The notes: generated by a model not told the origin, from the letters alone. A stretch of 64,000 bases of DNA from RUG100 sp050953425 (GCA_050953425.1 JBMNMQ010000007.1:1-64000), one strand, 5' to 3'; positions 50,583 through 59,380 are shown, numbered from the stretch's first letter. Numbers and translations: made by a program.

Positions 50583-51944
50583 ATGACTGCAAGAAATGAA
50601 AAAAAGGCTTTGGAAATTGCGACTCGAGTAGTTGACTACATCGAAAAGCCGGAATTGACTGAAGCTGACAAGAAGGCGATTCATGACGAATCAATCCAGA
50701 ACTTCAACGAGAACGTCAACCCCGGCTGGCTGGTATACAGAAAGTCTGTTTCCACTGACTCTGCTTTCGTTGAGTGGACTGACTCCGAAGAACACTTCGA
50801 AGATCTGAACGGCGTGAAGTTTATCGACTGCCTGGGCGGTTTCGGTATCTACACCTGCGGTCACAGAAATCCGGCGATTTTGAAGACCGTTAAGGCTCAG
50901 CTCGACAGATATGCTCTGCATTCGCAGGAACTGGTTGACCCGCTGCGCGGCTACCTCGCAAACTGCCTCGCACAGATCACTCCGGGAGATCTGCAGTATG
51001 CATTCTTCACCAACGGCGGTGCGGAAGCTGTCGAAATGGCTCTGAAGCTGGCCAGACTGGCAACCGGCGGCAGATGGTACATCTCCACGATCGGTGCGTT
51101 CCACGGCAAATCCATGGGTGCTATCTCCATGGGCGGCAAGGGCGCTTACAGAGAAGACTACATTCCGATGATCCAGCAGGTGCAGCACGTTGAATACGGC
51201 AATGCCGATGCGATGGAAACTGCCATCAAGAACCTGCAGACGGTCGGCGAAAAAGTTGCCGGTGTCATCATCGAGCCGATCCAGGGCGAAGCTGGTGTTC
51301 AGATTCCGCCGGAAGGTTATCTCACAAAGGTCAGAGAGATCTGCGACAAGTATGGCGTAGCCATGATCTGCGACGAAATCCAGACCGGCATGGGCCGTAC
51401 CGGCACGATGTGGAGAGTTGACCACGAAGGCGTCTGCCCGGACATCATGACTTACGGTAAAGCGTTCGGCGGCGGCATCATGCCGATCACCGGTATCATC
51501 GCGAGACCGAAGATGTGGGGTCAGAAACTGATCGACAATCCGTGGATCCTCGGTTCCCCGACGTTCGGCGGCAACCCGCTGGCCTGCTCCGCGGCGATCT
51601 CCACGATCAAGTACATGCTCGAGAACGACATTCCGGGTATGGCTGCCAAGAACGGCAAGATCTACATGGACGGCCTGAAGAAGCTGCAGAAGAAGTATCC
51701 GACCGTGCTGAAGGAAGTCAGAGGTGCTGGTCTGCTGATCTGCATGGAATTCCCGGAAGCGGAAGTCGGCTATGCTGTTACGAAGGGTCTGTTCTCCAGA
51801 CAGGTCATGACGGCCGGTACGCTGGTCAATGCTAAGACTGTTCGTATCGAACCGCCTGCAATCCAGAAAGAAGAGACGATTCAGACCGTGCTGTCCAAGC
51901 TGGACGAAGCGCTGGCTGACGTTAAGAAGGAGTTCAATCTCTAA
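50583..51944 (+). CDS. patA: Putrescine aminotransferase (PatA/YgjG-like)
   Basis: 453-residue class III PLP aminotransferase. The N-terminal ~40-residue helical extension before DCLGGFGIYTCGHRNP, together with FTNGGAEAVEMALKLAR, FHGKSMGAISMGGK, IIEPIQGEAGVQIPPEGYL, CDEIQTGMGRTG and YGKAFGGGIMP (PLP lysine), match the putrescine/diamine branch. It would convert putrescine to 4-aminobutanal with 2-oxoglutarate. GAGGAGGTC precedes ATG. Codon use differs from neighbours: most Arg codons are AGA rather than CGC, and GCT, GGT and GTT are frequent. That suggests recent acquisition or selection for expression. It has its own promoter and terminator. Diamine specificity is inferred. Confidence 0.87.
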   Translation: MTARNEKKALEIATRVVDYIEKPELTEADKKAIHDESIQNFNENVNPGWLVYRKSVSTDSAFVEWTDSEEHFEDLNGVKFIDCLGGFGIYTCGHRNPAILKTVKAQLDRYALHSQELVDPLRGYLANCLAQITPGDLQYAFFTNGGAEAVEMALKLARLATGGRWYISTIGAFHGKSMGAISMGGKGAYREDYIPMIQQVQHVEYGNADAMETAIKNLQTVGEKVAGVIIEPIQGEAGVQIPPEGYLTKVREICDKYGVAMICDEIQTGMGRTGTMWRVDHEGVCPDIMTYGKAFGGGIMPITGIIARPKMWGQKLIDNPWILGSPTFGGNPLACSAAISTIKYMLENDIPGMAAKNGKIYMDGLKKLQKKYPTVLKEVRGAGLLICMEFPEAEVGYAVTKGLFSRQVMTAGTLVNAKTVRIEPPAIQKEETIQTVLSKLDEALADVKKEFNL

Positions 51945-51982
51945 TTAACCGACGAAACAAACCATATGTCATATAAGGTTGT

Positions 51983-52020
51983 ACCGGGAGGGGACCAAAA
52001 GGTCTCCTCTCGGTTTTTCT
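51983..52020 (+). terminator. Intrinsic terminator after patA
   Basis: ACCGGGAGGGGACC and GGTCTCCTCTCGGT around an AAAA loop (G-T pairs included), then TTTTCTTTTT. Confidence 0.9.
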
Positions 52021-52039
52021 TTTTCCCCGGTGCGGCCTG

Positions 52040-52048
52040 TGTTATAAT
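52040..52048 (+). promoter_or_regulatory. Extended -10 promoter of mtnA
   Basis: TGTTATAAT, only 17 bases before the mtnA ATG. The leader of about 11 nt is essentially CCGGAGGACAAC. It nearly duplicates the arrangement at 25054. Confidence 0.7.
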
Positions 52049-52065
52049 GAGGGCCGGAGGACAAC

Positions 52066-53190
52066 ATGATCGAAATTTCACCATTGAAATACAGCGAAGA
52101 CAGTCTCTGGATTCTCGACCAGACAAAACTGCCGCAGGAGGAAGACTGGCTTCGCATCGAGACCGCCGAGGACCTCTGGGACGGCATCCACGAGCTGCGC
52201 GTGCGCGGCGCTCCGGCGATCGGCGTGGCGGCGGCCATCGGCACGGCCGTGCTGGCGCGCGGTCTGGAAGCCGACAACGAAGCTTCCTACCGGGCGGCCT
52301 GGCAGCGGCTGCGCGACTACATTGCCGGTTCGCGGCCGACGGCCGTCAATCTCTTCTGGGCGCTGGACCGCATGACGGCGGCGCTGCAGAAGGCGCTGGC
52401 GCAGACGGCGGATCGCGGACAGAACAGAGCGGCCGCTGACCGGCACGACGCGGCGGATGAATGGCCGCGGCGGCGCCGGCAGGTCGAGGAGACACTGCTG
52501 CGGGAGGCGCTGGCCGTCCGCGACGAGGACGAGGCCGCCTGCCGGCAGATGGGGGAATACGGCCTCGAACTGCTGCAGCCGGGCATGGGCCTTTTGACGC
52601 ACTGCAACGCCGGCGCGCTGGCGACGGCGAAATACGGCACCGCGCTGGCGCCGATTCATCTCGGACAGGAGCGGGGGTACGGCTTTCACGTCTATGCCGA
52701 TGAAACCCGGCCGCTGCTGCAGGGCGCGCGGCTGACCGCCTGGGAACTCCACCGCGCCGGCGTCGACGTCACGCTGCTGTGCGACAACATGGCGGCTTCA
52801 CTGATGCAGAGCGGCCGCATCGACGCCGTGCTCGTCGGCTGCGACCGCATGGCCGCCAACGGCGACGGCGCCAACAAGATCGGCACCAGCGCGGTGGCGA
52901 TGCTCGCAGCCGCTTATCATATCCCGTTCTATATGTTCGTGCCCAGTTCCACGATCGACCTGAACACGCCCACCGGCGCCGAAATCGAGATCGAGCAGCG
53001 GGACGGCGCGGAAATCTACCGCAAGTGGTATGCCCGCGACATGGCGCCGGCCGGGATCAAAACCTATAATCCGGCTTTCGATGTGACCGATCACCGCTAT
53101 ATCACCGCCGTGATCACCGAAAGGGGCATTGTCAGGCCGCCGTTTTCTGAGAACCTGGCCGGTCTCTTCACCGATGCACGGGAGCGCTGA
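52066..53190 (+). CDS. mtnA: 5-methylthioribose-1-phosphate isomerase
   Basis: 374-residue aldose-ketose isomerase of the methionine salvage pathway, acting on methylthioadenosine-derived sugar phosphate. It has RVRGAPAIGVAAA near the N-terminus, catalytic Cys180 in THCNAGALAT and Asp260 in GCDRMAANGDGANKIGT, plus FYMFVPSSTIDL. About 30 residues longer than B. subtilis MtnA because of a charged insertion around 112-140. Other salvage genes are not adjacent; polyamine synthesis, which generates methylthioadenosine, may be the link with patA. Its stop shares a base with the scpA start. Confidence 0.92.
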   Translation: MIEISPLKYSEDSLWILDQTKLPQEEDWLRIETAEDLWDGIHELRVRGAPAIGVAAAIGTAVLARGLEADNEASYRAAWQRLRDYIAGSRPTAVNLFWALDRMTAALQKALAQTADRGQNRAAADRHDAADEWPRRRRQVEETLLREALAVRDEDEAACRQMGEYGLELLQPGMGLLTHCNAGALATAKYGTALAPIHLGQERGYGFHVYADETRPLLQGARLTAWELHRAGVDVTLLCDNMAASLMQSGRIDAVLVGCDRMAANGDGANKIGTSAVAMLAAAYHIPFYMFVPSSTIDLNTPTGAEIEIEQRDGAEIYRKWYARDMAPAGIKTYNPAFDVTDHRYITAVITERGIVRPPFSENLAGLFTDARER

Positions 53191-54092
53191 TGGGATACAA
53201 AGTAAAGCTGGAACAATTTGAGGGGCCGTTTGACCTCCTCGTCTATCTGATCGAAAGCGCCCGCATGAGCATCTACGACATCCGGGTTGCCGACATCACC
53301 GAGCAGTATCTCGATTATCTGGCCGGACTTGAAGAGATGAATGTCGAAGTCTCTTCGGATTTTATGGTGCTGGCCGCCGAACTGATCGACCTCAAGGCGA
53401 AGATGCTGCTGCCGCACAAGCCGCAGGGCGACAGCGAGGAGCCGCCGGAAGACCCGCGCACCGAGCTGGTGGCGCGGCTGCTGGAGTACAAAAAATACCG
53501 CCGCGCGGCGGATATGCTGTCCGAACGGGAGACGGAGAATCGGCAGATCTTCGCAAAACCGCAGGAGGATATTTCGCAGTATACTTCTCAGCCCGATGAA
53601 TACCTGGTCATGGAGATCGACCAGTTTGTGCGCGCTTTCCATGCCTTTCTGGCGCGGCGCCGCAAGGTGGCGGAAATCCGCGCCCGCTATGAGCGCATCG
53701 AACGGCAGAAGGCCACGGCCGCCCGGCGGCGCGACTTTATCCGCCGGCTCTTTATCAACGATCCGACGAAGACGATGGAGTTTTCAGATCTGGTGGAGGA
53801 TCACAGCGATCCCTATGACATCGCTCTCTCGTTCTCGGCGCTGATGGAGATGATCCGCGCCCGGCAGGTGACGGCGGAGCAGCGGCGGCTGTTCGGGCCG
53901 ATCGACGTGCACGCCGGCGAACGCCTGCAGACGAGTGAAGCCGACGGGACGGAGGAGGACGGGTCTGACGAACAGGCCGGCGCGGATGCCGCGGAGAACA
54001 GTAGCGACGGCGCGGCCGCAGCAGACGACAGAAGGCCGGAGCCCGAAGAGACCGCAGCAGACAAGGAGGAAACCGTTTATGACCAGCAGTAG
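53190..54092 (+). CDS. scpA: Segregation and condensation protein A
   Basis: Kleisin subunit of the SMC-ScpAB condensin, bridging SMC heads. 300 residues. The N-terminal domain shows EQFEGPFDLLVYLIESARMSIYDIRVADITEQYLDYL and VLAAELIDLKAKMLLP; the C-terminal winged helix is less conserved. An acidic, Ala/Glu-rich tail (about 255-300) exceeds the usual 245-260 residues. ATG overlaps the mtnA stop by one base. Confidence 0.93.
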   Translation: MGYKVKLEQFEGPFDLLVYLIESARMSIYDIRVADITEQYLDYLAGLEEMNVEVSSDFMVLAAELIDLKAKMLLPHKPQGDSEEPPEDPRTELVARLLEYKKYRRAADMLSERETENRQIFAKPQEDISQYTSQPDEYLVMEIDQFVRAFHAFLARRRKVAEIRARYERIERQKATAARRRDFIRRLFINDPTKTMEFSDLVEDHSDPYDIALSFSALMEMIRARQVTAEQRRLFGPIDVHAGERLQTSEADGTEEDGSDEQAGADAAENSSDGAAAADDRRPEPEETAADKEETVYDQQ

Positions 54093-54867
54093 ATCAATCC
54101 GATCGGCTTTTGAGGCGATGCTGTTTACCTGGGGCGAGCCGCTGCCGATCCGCACGGCCGCCGAAGTGCTCAATATCACGGAAAAGGAAGCGACGAAAGA
54201 GATGGAAGCGCTGCGTGAAAGCTGTGAGAAGGAACAGCGGGGTCTGCGGATCCGCCGCATCAACAAGAGCTATCAGATGGTGACAGCGGCCGCAGAAGCG
54301 GAATATATCGAGCGCCTCTGCACGCCGGTGAAGAAGCGCCGTCTCAGCCAGTCGGCGCTCGAGGTTCTGGCCATCGTTGCCTACCGCCAGCCGGTCACAC
54401 GCAGCGAGATCGATGCCATCCGCGGCATCAAGTGCGACCGCGTGATGGAGGGACTGGTACGCCGCGGCCTGGTCGAGGAAAAGGGCCGCTCCAACGGCAT
54501 CGGCCGACCGATCCTCTACGGAACCACCGATACATTCCTGCGCTATTTCGGCTTTGAGACGCTGAAGGAACTGCCGGAAATCGAGGATCTGGAGGACTTT
54601 CATGAGTTCGCCGACGAGGAACGGGAGGACATCGTCCCCAACCAGATGACGATGAATGATCTTTCCTGGGGTATGCGGAGCGAGGCGTCCGGAGAAGGAT
54701 CCGCGGCGTCCGAAGAGGAATCTCCGGCTGCGCCGGGAGAAAGATCCGCGGAGACAAATGCCGCCGGTGAGGAAGACGGTGCGGATCCCGACGGCGGGGA
54801 AGCCCCCGGACAGGAGACTGCCGGCACGGACATCGAGGAAGAAGAGGAATCCGGCAAAAAGCAGTGA
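54079..54867 (+). CDS. scpB: Segregation and condensation protein B
   Basis: 262 residues; winged-helix dimer that binds ScpA. FEAMLFTWGEPLPIRTAAEVLNI, RRLSQSALEVLAIVAYRQPVTRSEIDAIRG, VMEGLVRRGLVEEKGRSNGIGRPILYGTTDTFLRYFGF are diagnostic. A ~75-residue acidic tail follows the core; part of it is encoded by an imperfect direct repeat (GGATCCGCGG / AGATCCGCGG). ATG 54079 has AAGGAGGAAAC and overlaps scpA by 14 bases. Confidence 0.93.
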   Translation: MTSSRSIRSAFEAMLFTWGEPLPIRTAAEVLNITEKEATKEMEALRESCEKEQRGLRIRRINKSYQMVTAAAEAEYIERLCTPVKKRRLSQSALEVLAIVAYRQPVTRSEIDAIRGIKCDRVMEGLVRRGLVEEKGRSNGIGRPILYGTTDTFLRYFGFETLKELPEIEDLEDFHEFADEEREDIVPNQMTMNDLSWGMRSEASGEGSAASEEESPAAPGERSAETNAAGEEDGADPDGGEAPGQETAGTDIEEEEESGKKQ

Positions 54868-54952
54868 TTCAGTCCATGAATCGCTTATTAACGATAGACG
54901 GAAACGAAGACGGTCTGCGCTCTGCAGCCGTTTTTCATAGAAACATGCCGTG

Positions 54953-55037
54953 CGTGGAGAACCTCGACGCGTGGAGAACCTCGACGCATGGAGAACCTCG
55001 ACGCGTGGAGAACCTCGACGCATGGAGAACCTCGACG
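54953..55037. repeat. 17-bp tandem repeat, five copies
   Basis: Units at 54953, 54970, 54987, 55004 and 55021 read CGTGGAGAACCTCGACG or CATGGAGAACCTCGACG alternately. They lie between the convergent scpB and exporter genes. The rest of the 54868-55198 spacer shows no gene or clear terminator. Confidence 0.95.
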
Positions 55038-55198
55038 CGCGCTCGTTCCGCAGGGCAGTCCGGCCGGGAGGGCGCGTATCGCGGTTCTGCCGGCTGCAAA
55101 TCTTTCATCTTGCAGGTATTTTCTCATTTTACAGGGGAATGGCCGGAGCGCCCGGTTCGGCGCCTCCTGCCTCCCCGGCTCATTCGTTTCCGGCCCGC

Positions 55199-56455
55199 TT
55201 ACTTGTATTTGATGGCGCGGACGAGATGCCGGTTGATCGACAGGATGATGCTGATCACGGCGCCGACCACGAGCAGGCCGATGGCGATGGCGCCGGCAGC
55301 GAAGAGCGTCTGAGCGCCGAGAATCGCGGCATTGGCCAGCTTGCCGCCGATCAGTTCGACCATCGTGTAGTAGATTCTGGCGCCGGGAACCAGAATCATG
55401 ATGGAGGGGATGGTGTAAACCGTCGAGGCCTGATGCAGTGCACGTGACAGAATGTCGCTGAACAGACCGACGGTGCAGGCGCCCAGGAACGTGGAAGCGA
55501 TGTCGCCAAAGCCGCAGGCTGCCGCCAGTTCGCAGGCAAGCCAGCCGCAGCCGCCGATGCAGGTGGCGGGCAGTATATCGCGATAGGGAACATTGAGCAG
55601 TATGCAGAAGCCGAAGGTGGACGCAAAGCCCAGCAGAATCGGGATCAGCAGATCCTCGCTGGTCGTCATCGACTGGATCGTCATTCCCGAAATCGACCAG
55701 ATTTTCAGCATGATGCCGGCGCCGGCCGCCAGAGAAATGGCCACCACCAGCGCTTCGGTGAAGCGGGCGATGCCGGCCAGCATGTCACCGGAGAGAAAGT
55801 CGCGGATGGAGTTGGTGATCGCGGCGCCGGGCACGAACAGCATCAGGCTGCCGATGACCATCGCGCCCGAAGACTGGCCGAGGGAGAGGCTGACGCTGAG
55901 GAGCGCCATCGCCGTCGCCATGGCGCAGCAGCAGAGGCCGCGGATAAAGTAGTTGATCGCATATTTATACAGAAAGAGACTGAGCAGATAGCTGCAGGTG
56001 CCGATGACGCCGGAGCAGATCGCGTCTCGCGGCGTGCCGGCCATCAGCAGGCAGAATGACATCGAAACGACGCAGGCGGCGATCAGATTGAGCCATACCG
56101 GATGCCGCTTTTCCCGGGAAATCTCCTCCAGGCGCGCCAGCCCTTCCTGGCGGCTCAGGTCGGTGGTCGTAAACTCGCGGGAAAAGGAGTTGATTTCCGA
56201 GATCTTGCGCAGATTGGTGTTGGAATAGTGCAGGCGGCTGACGTAGGTGAAAACATCGCTGTCGTCTTCGCCGGGATCGAGGGATACAAAAATGCCGGTA
56301 GGGGTGGCAAAAACCTCTACATTGGGGATGTGGCAGGCCGTGCAGATCCGGGTGATCGTGTCCTCGACACGGTAGATTTCCGCACCGCTCTGCATCATGA
56401 TTTCCCCGGCGCGAATCGCCAGTCTCAGTACTTGTTTCTGTCGTGCGTTGACCAT
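55199..56455 (-). CDS. Threonine/serine exporter family protein (fused DUF1212-DUF3815)
   Basis: 418 residues. The N-terminal cytoplasmic domain includes IMMQSGAEIYRVEDTITRICTACHI and VFATPTGIFVSL, the DUF1212 (ThrE) signature. Ten or so hydrophobic helices follow from about 115, and the C-terminal half repeats the DUF3815 pattern (VYTIPSIMILVPGARIYYTMVELIGG). Many Gram-positives encode the halves separately (YjjP/YjjB type); here they are fused. ATG 56455 lies 6 bases after the -10, so the mRNA is probably leaderless and no Shine-Dalgarno is present. Substrate (Thr, Ser or dicarboxylates) not determined. Confidence 0.85.
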   Translation of the reverse strand: MVNARQKQVLRLAIRAGEIMMQSGAEIYRVEDTITRICTACHIPNVEVFATPTGIFVSLDPGEDDSDVFTYVSRLHYSNTNLRKISEINSFSREFTTTDLSRQEGLARLEEISREKRHPVWLNLIAACVVSMSFCLLMAGTPRDAICSGVIGTCSYLLSLFLYKYAINYFIRGLCCCAMATAMALLSVSLSLGQSSGAMVIGSLMLFVPGAAITNSIRDFLSGDMLAGIARFTEALVVAISLAAGAGIMLKIWSISGMTIQSMTTSEDLLIPILLGFASTFGFCILLNVPYRDILPATCIGGCGWLACELAAACGFGDIASTFLGACTVGLFSDILSRALHQASTVYTIPSIMILVPGARIYYTMVELIGGKLANAAILGAQTLFAAGAIAIGLLVVGAVISIILSINRHLVRAIKYK

Positions 56456-56464
56456 AGGCAGATT

Positions 56465-56473
56465 ATAACATAC
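56465..56473 (-). promoter_or_regulatory. Extended -10 promoter giving a leaderless mRNA
   Basis: On the - strand TGTTATAAT is followed by CTGCCT and then the ATG of the exporter gene, placing the transcription start at or within a base or two of the start codon. Confidence 0.7.
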
Positions 56474-56560
56474 TTCCGCTGAATGGAAAGCACAGCCTGC
56501 CGCAGGTGACAATCTTTTTATTTCTTTTTACCGGATCTTTACCGGCGGGCCGGAAAAGAA

Positions 56561-56660
56561 CGCGGCCCCGCGGCAAGCACAGCGGCCCCGCGGCAAGAAC
56601 AGCTGCCTCGCGGCAAGAACAGCTGCCCCGCGGCACGGGCAGCGGCTCTGCGGTGAAGGC
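56561..56660 (+). repeat. 20-bp tandem repeat, five copies
   Basis: Exact period 20: units at 56561, 56581, 56601, 56621 and 56641, consensus AGCGGCCCCGCGGCAAGAAC with CCGCGG at the centre. Upstream of rluB. Confidence 0.9.
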
Positions 56661-56706
56661 GCAAACCGGCGCTCTTATGACGGCTTCTGGCGGCACGGAT
56701 CGCAGG

Positions 56707-56781
56707 AAGCGGGCACAGCAGACGGTTTCGGAAGCGGGCACAGCAGACGGTTTCGGGTGCGGGCACAGCAGGATTCGAATC
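56707..56781 (+). repeat. 25-bp tandem repeat, two full copies plus a partial
   Basis: AAGCGGGCACAGCAGACGG followed by TTTCGG occurs at 56707-56731 and again at 56732-56756; a third, truncated copy begins at 56757. Second repeat array in the rluB leader. Confidence 0.9.
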
Positions 56782-56865
56782 GGTTGTCAGGGCAGTGGAT
56801 TCATGATAGGATGACAGCAGCGGCGGGTGCGACCGCCGCACTGCAGACAGAACACGGAAAAAGCA

Positions 56866-57570
56866 ATGAGACTGAATAAATACATCGCCCGTTCCGGTCT
56901 GGCCAGCCGCCGCCGGGCGGACAGGCTGACCCTCGACGGCAGCGTGAAAATCAACGGCGTGACGATGACGGAACCGGGATACGACGTACAGCCCGGGGAT
57001 GTCGTCGAAGTCAGCGGCCGCATCGTGGAGCCGGTGGAAAAGCGCGTCTACTTCATGCTCAATAAACCGCGCGGCGTGATCACTACGATGCACGATGAAA
57101 AGGACAGAGCAACCGTCGCCGATCTGATGGGCGGCGTCGATGCCCGGGTGTTTCCGGTGGGACGCCTGGATTACAACACCACCGGTCTTCTTTTGATGAC
57201 CAACGACGGCGACCTGGCCAACCGCCTCGCACATCCGAGCCATGCGGTGGGAAAGACTTACCGGGCTCGCGTGGCCGGTATGCTGTCGGAGCAGAAAATC
57301 CGCCGCCTGCGGCAGGGCATCGATCTCGGTGATTTTGTCACTGCCCCGGCCCGGGTGCGCCTGATCCGGCAGATGCCGCGTTCTGCCGTCGTCGATATCA
57401 CTATCTACGAGGGAAAAAATCGCCAGGTGCGGCGCATGTTCAAAGCGATCGGCTGTCCGGTGCAGGAGCTGCAGCGCACGGCGATCGGTGAACTGGTGCT
57501 GGCGCGGCTGCGGGAAGGCGATTACCGCAAACTGACGCGCGCGGAAGTCGAGTATTTGAAAAATCTTTAG
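56866..57570 (+). CDS. rluB: Pseudouridine synthase, RluB/RsuA family
   Basis: 234 residues. N-terminal S4 RNA-binding domain (LNKYIARSGLASRRRADRL), then the catalytic domain with GRLDYNTTGLLLMTNDGDLANRL containing the essential Asp. VYFMLNKPRGVITT and EGKNRQVRRMFKAIGCPVQELQR are family signatures. Probably modifies 23S rRNA (position equivalent to 2605). ACGGAAAAAG precedes ATG 56866. It commonly follows scpAB in Gram-positives; here the exporter and repeat arrays intervene. Confidence 0.93.
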   Translation: MRLNKYIARSGLASRRRADRLTLDGSVKINGVTMTEPGYDVQPGDVVEVSGRIVEPVEKRVYFMLNKPRGVITTMHDEKDRATVADLMGGVDARVFPVGRLDYNTTGLLLMTNDGDLANRLAHPSHAVGKTYRARVAGMLSEQKIRRLRQGIDLGDFVTAPARVRLIRQMPRSAVVDITIYEGKNRQVRRMFKAIGCPVQELQRTAIGELVLARLREGDYRKLTRAEVEYLKNL

Positions 57571-57743
57571 TTGTCATAAATTTAAGAGAAGATGCCCGCG
57601 TATCGATGAGGTACGGCAATTTTGAATGCAGGCAATTCGCCACGGTGCGGCAGCCTTGCATTCGGCATCCTGCTGTGGTGCAGCGGTTTCGAATGCGGGG
57701 CGCTGCGGCGATTCGGCGGCTTGACGGCCCGGCAGCTTCCGCC

Positions 57744-58949
57744 TCAGGCACGCTGCGGCGGTTCGACGGGGAGGGTGTCGAGAAAGGCCCGCAGTTCTTC
57801 CGCTGTACCGCTGGCGCGGGCCGAGCCGGGACGACCGCCGCCCCTGAGGCCGCTGGCTTTGACCAGGGCGCCGCAGTCGACGCTGCCGTCGGAAAAGAGC
57901 AGAACCGTGCCGGCATTCTCCGCCAGCAGAGCCAGGAACGGCTTTTTCACCTGCCGGCCGATGCGCTGGCCCTCGTCGGGGCCGAGCGGATCGATGCGGA
58001 AGATCGTCTCCTCGGAAGCGGCGATTTCGGCCGCTTTCTGCGCCGCTGCCTGGCGCCGCAGTTCGGTCAGTTCACGGTGCAGGGCGTCGTCGCGATCCCG
58101 CTGCGCTCTGACCTTTGCGAGCAGATCTTCGGGTCCGGCGGAAAACATGCCGCCGAGCTCGGTGAGCGTGTCATAGGCGCGGTCGAAGGCCTGCAGCGCC
58201 CGCTCCCCGGCTTCGAAGTAGATGCGGAACATGTCCTTGTGCTTTTCGACGCGGTAAATCTTCACCAGGCCGACCTGGCCGCTGGTCGCCGGATGGGTCC
58301 CGCAGCAGGCGACGCAGTCGGAAGGATTGTCAAAGCTGCCGACGCAGACGATCGAGATATCCCGCTCGATGGCCAGCGGCTTGCGCAGCCGCAGATCCGC
58401 GGCATCAGCTTCCGCACGGGTGGCAAAGCGCCGCGTGCGCACCGGCAGATTCCGCCAGATCACCCGGTTGGTTTCGGCCTCGGCGCGCAGCGCCATATCG
58501 AGAGTCAGTTTGTCATAGTTCGGGTCGTCCTCGAGGCGAATGTCGATCGTCATGTAATCGCTGCCCATATGAAAGCCGCGGTTGACACCGCCGTAGAGGC
58601 GGTGGAAAATACCGGAGAGAATGTGTTCGCCGCAGTGCCGCTGCATGTTGTCAAAGCGGTGCGGCCAGTCGAGCAGGCAGCGGACGGTCTGCCCTTCGCG
58701 CAGGGGCGGCTCGCTGCCGCCGCCGGCCGCTATGGTGTGGACGATGCCGGTTTCGCGTTCCTGCACATCGAGCACCTCCCGCCCGGCGAGCGTGCCGCGG
58801 TCGCAGCTCTGCCCGCCTCCTTCGGGAAAGAAGATCGTGCGGTCGAGCTGCACTTCGCTGCGGCCGTCGCCGGCGGTCTTCAGACTGATAATGCGCGCGT
58901 CGCATTCGCGCAGATAAACGTCCTGCTGATAGAGTTTTTCGGTTTCCAT
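57744..58949 (-). CDS. Alanyl-tRNA editing protein (long AlaX with DHHA1-like domain)
   Basis: 401-residue trans-editing factor that deacylates mischarged Ser- or Gly-tRNA(Ala). FFPEGGGQSCDRG (about 40-52) matches the beta-barrel domain. The zinc ligands are in RHCGEHILSG (HxxxH) and VACCGTHP (CxxxH). The C-terminal ~110 residues after a coiled-coil (about 290-330) resemble DHHA1, with GLRGGGRPGSARASGT. GCGAGGAGCAAGC precedes ATG 58949. The 57571-57743 spacer to rluB holds no recognised element. Confidence 0.9.
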   Translation of the reverse strand: METEKLYQQDVYLRECDARIISLKTAGDGRSEVQLDRTIFFPEGGGQSCDRGTLAGREVLDVQERETGIVHTIAAGGGSEPPLREGQTVRCLLDWPHRFDNMQRHCGEHILSGIFHRLYGGVNRGFHMGSDYMTIDIRLEDDPNYDKLTLDMALRAEAETNRVIWRNLPVRTRRFATRAEADAADLRLRKPLAIERDISIVCVGSFDNPSDCVACCGTHPATSGQVGLVKIYRVEKHKDMFRIYFEAGERALQAFDRAYDTLTELGGMFSAGPEDLLAKVRAQRDRDDALHRELTELRRQAAAQKAAEIAASEETIFRIDPLGPDEGQRIGRQVKKPFLALLAENAGTVLLFSDGSVDCGALVKASGLRGGGRPGSARASGTAEELRAFLDTLPVEPPQRA

Positions 58950-58977
58950 GCTGCTTGCTCCTCGCTGTTTTGAAAAT

Positions 58978-58986
58978 ATTATAGCA
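58978..58986 (-). promoter_or_regulatory. Extended -10 promoter of alaX
   Basis: On the - strand TGCTATAAT, 28 bases from the ATG. A second TATAAT in the opposite direction (59006-59011) may serve the AraC gene, making the pair divergent and nearly overlapping. Confidence 0.6.
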
Positions 58987-59119
58987 CAAGCGCCGTAAAT
59001 TGTTATATAATATCCATGTACGGTACTATTTTGTTGCCGACTTCGAAAACGGTTGAAATTCGGGCATTATCAAACCGCAACTTACAGAAATATCCATTGA
59101 AGATAACGCCCCGGCGAAA

Positions 59120-59248
59120 TGTGGATAACTTTTGCAAAATTCCTCGCAGAGACGCTGCAACGCTTGAAAATGCTGGAATTTTGAAAATGACATATCCACA
59201 GGGCGGAGTGGACAAAATCGTATACAATTTTACCCGGCCTGTGGATAA
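59120..59248. promoter_or_regulatory. Cluster of three DnaA-box matches
   Basis: TGTGGATAA occurs exactly at 59120-59128 and 59240-59248. ATATCCACA (8 of 9, opposite orientation) is at 59192-59200. They sit in an AT-rich spacer of about 430 bases (58950-59380) that is otherwise gene-free. Looser TATCCAT sequences lie nearby at about 59012 and 59091. Confidence 0.55.
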
Positions 59249-59380
59249 GCGGGATAAACGGGGAAAAACACGGAATCGGATTCTGTTGATACTGCCATAT
59301 TGCCAATTGCCGATAGGTTTACCTGAAACGGAACTGCGTCGGCAGCGCGGTGAGACGGCGGTGGTTCGGGAGGCAGATAC

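Noticed and set aside
59000..59380. Chromosomal origin oriC
   Set aside because: Only three boxes, and no dnaA, dnaN, recF, gyrB or rpmH nearby; kept only as a DnaA-box cluster.
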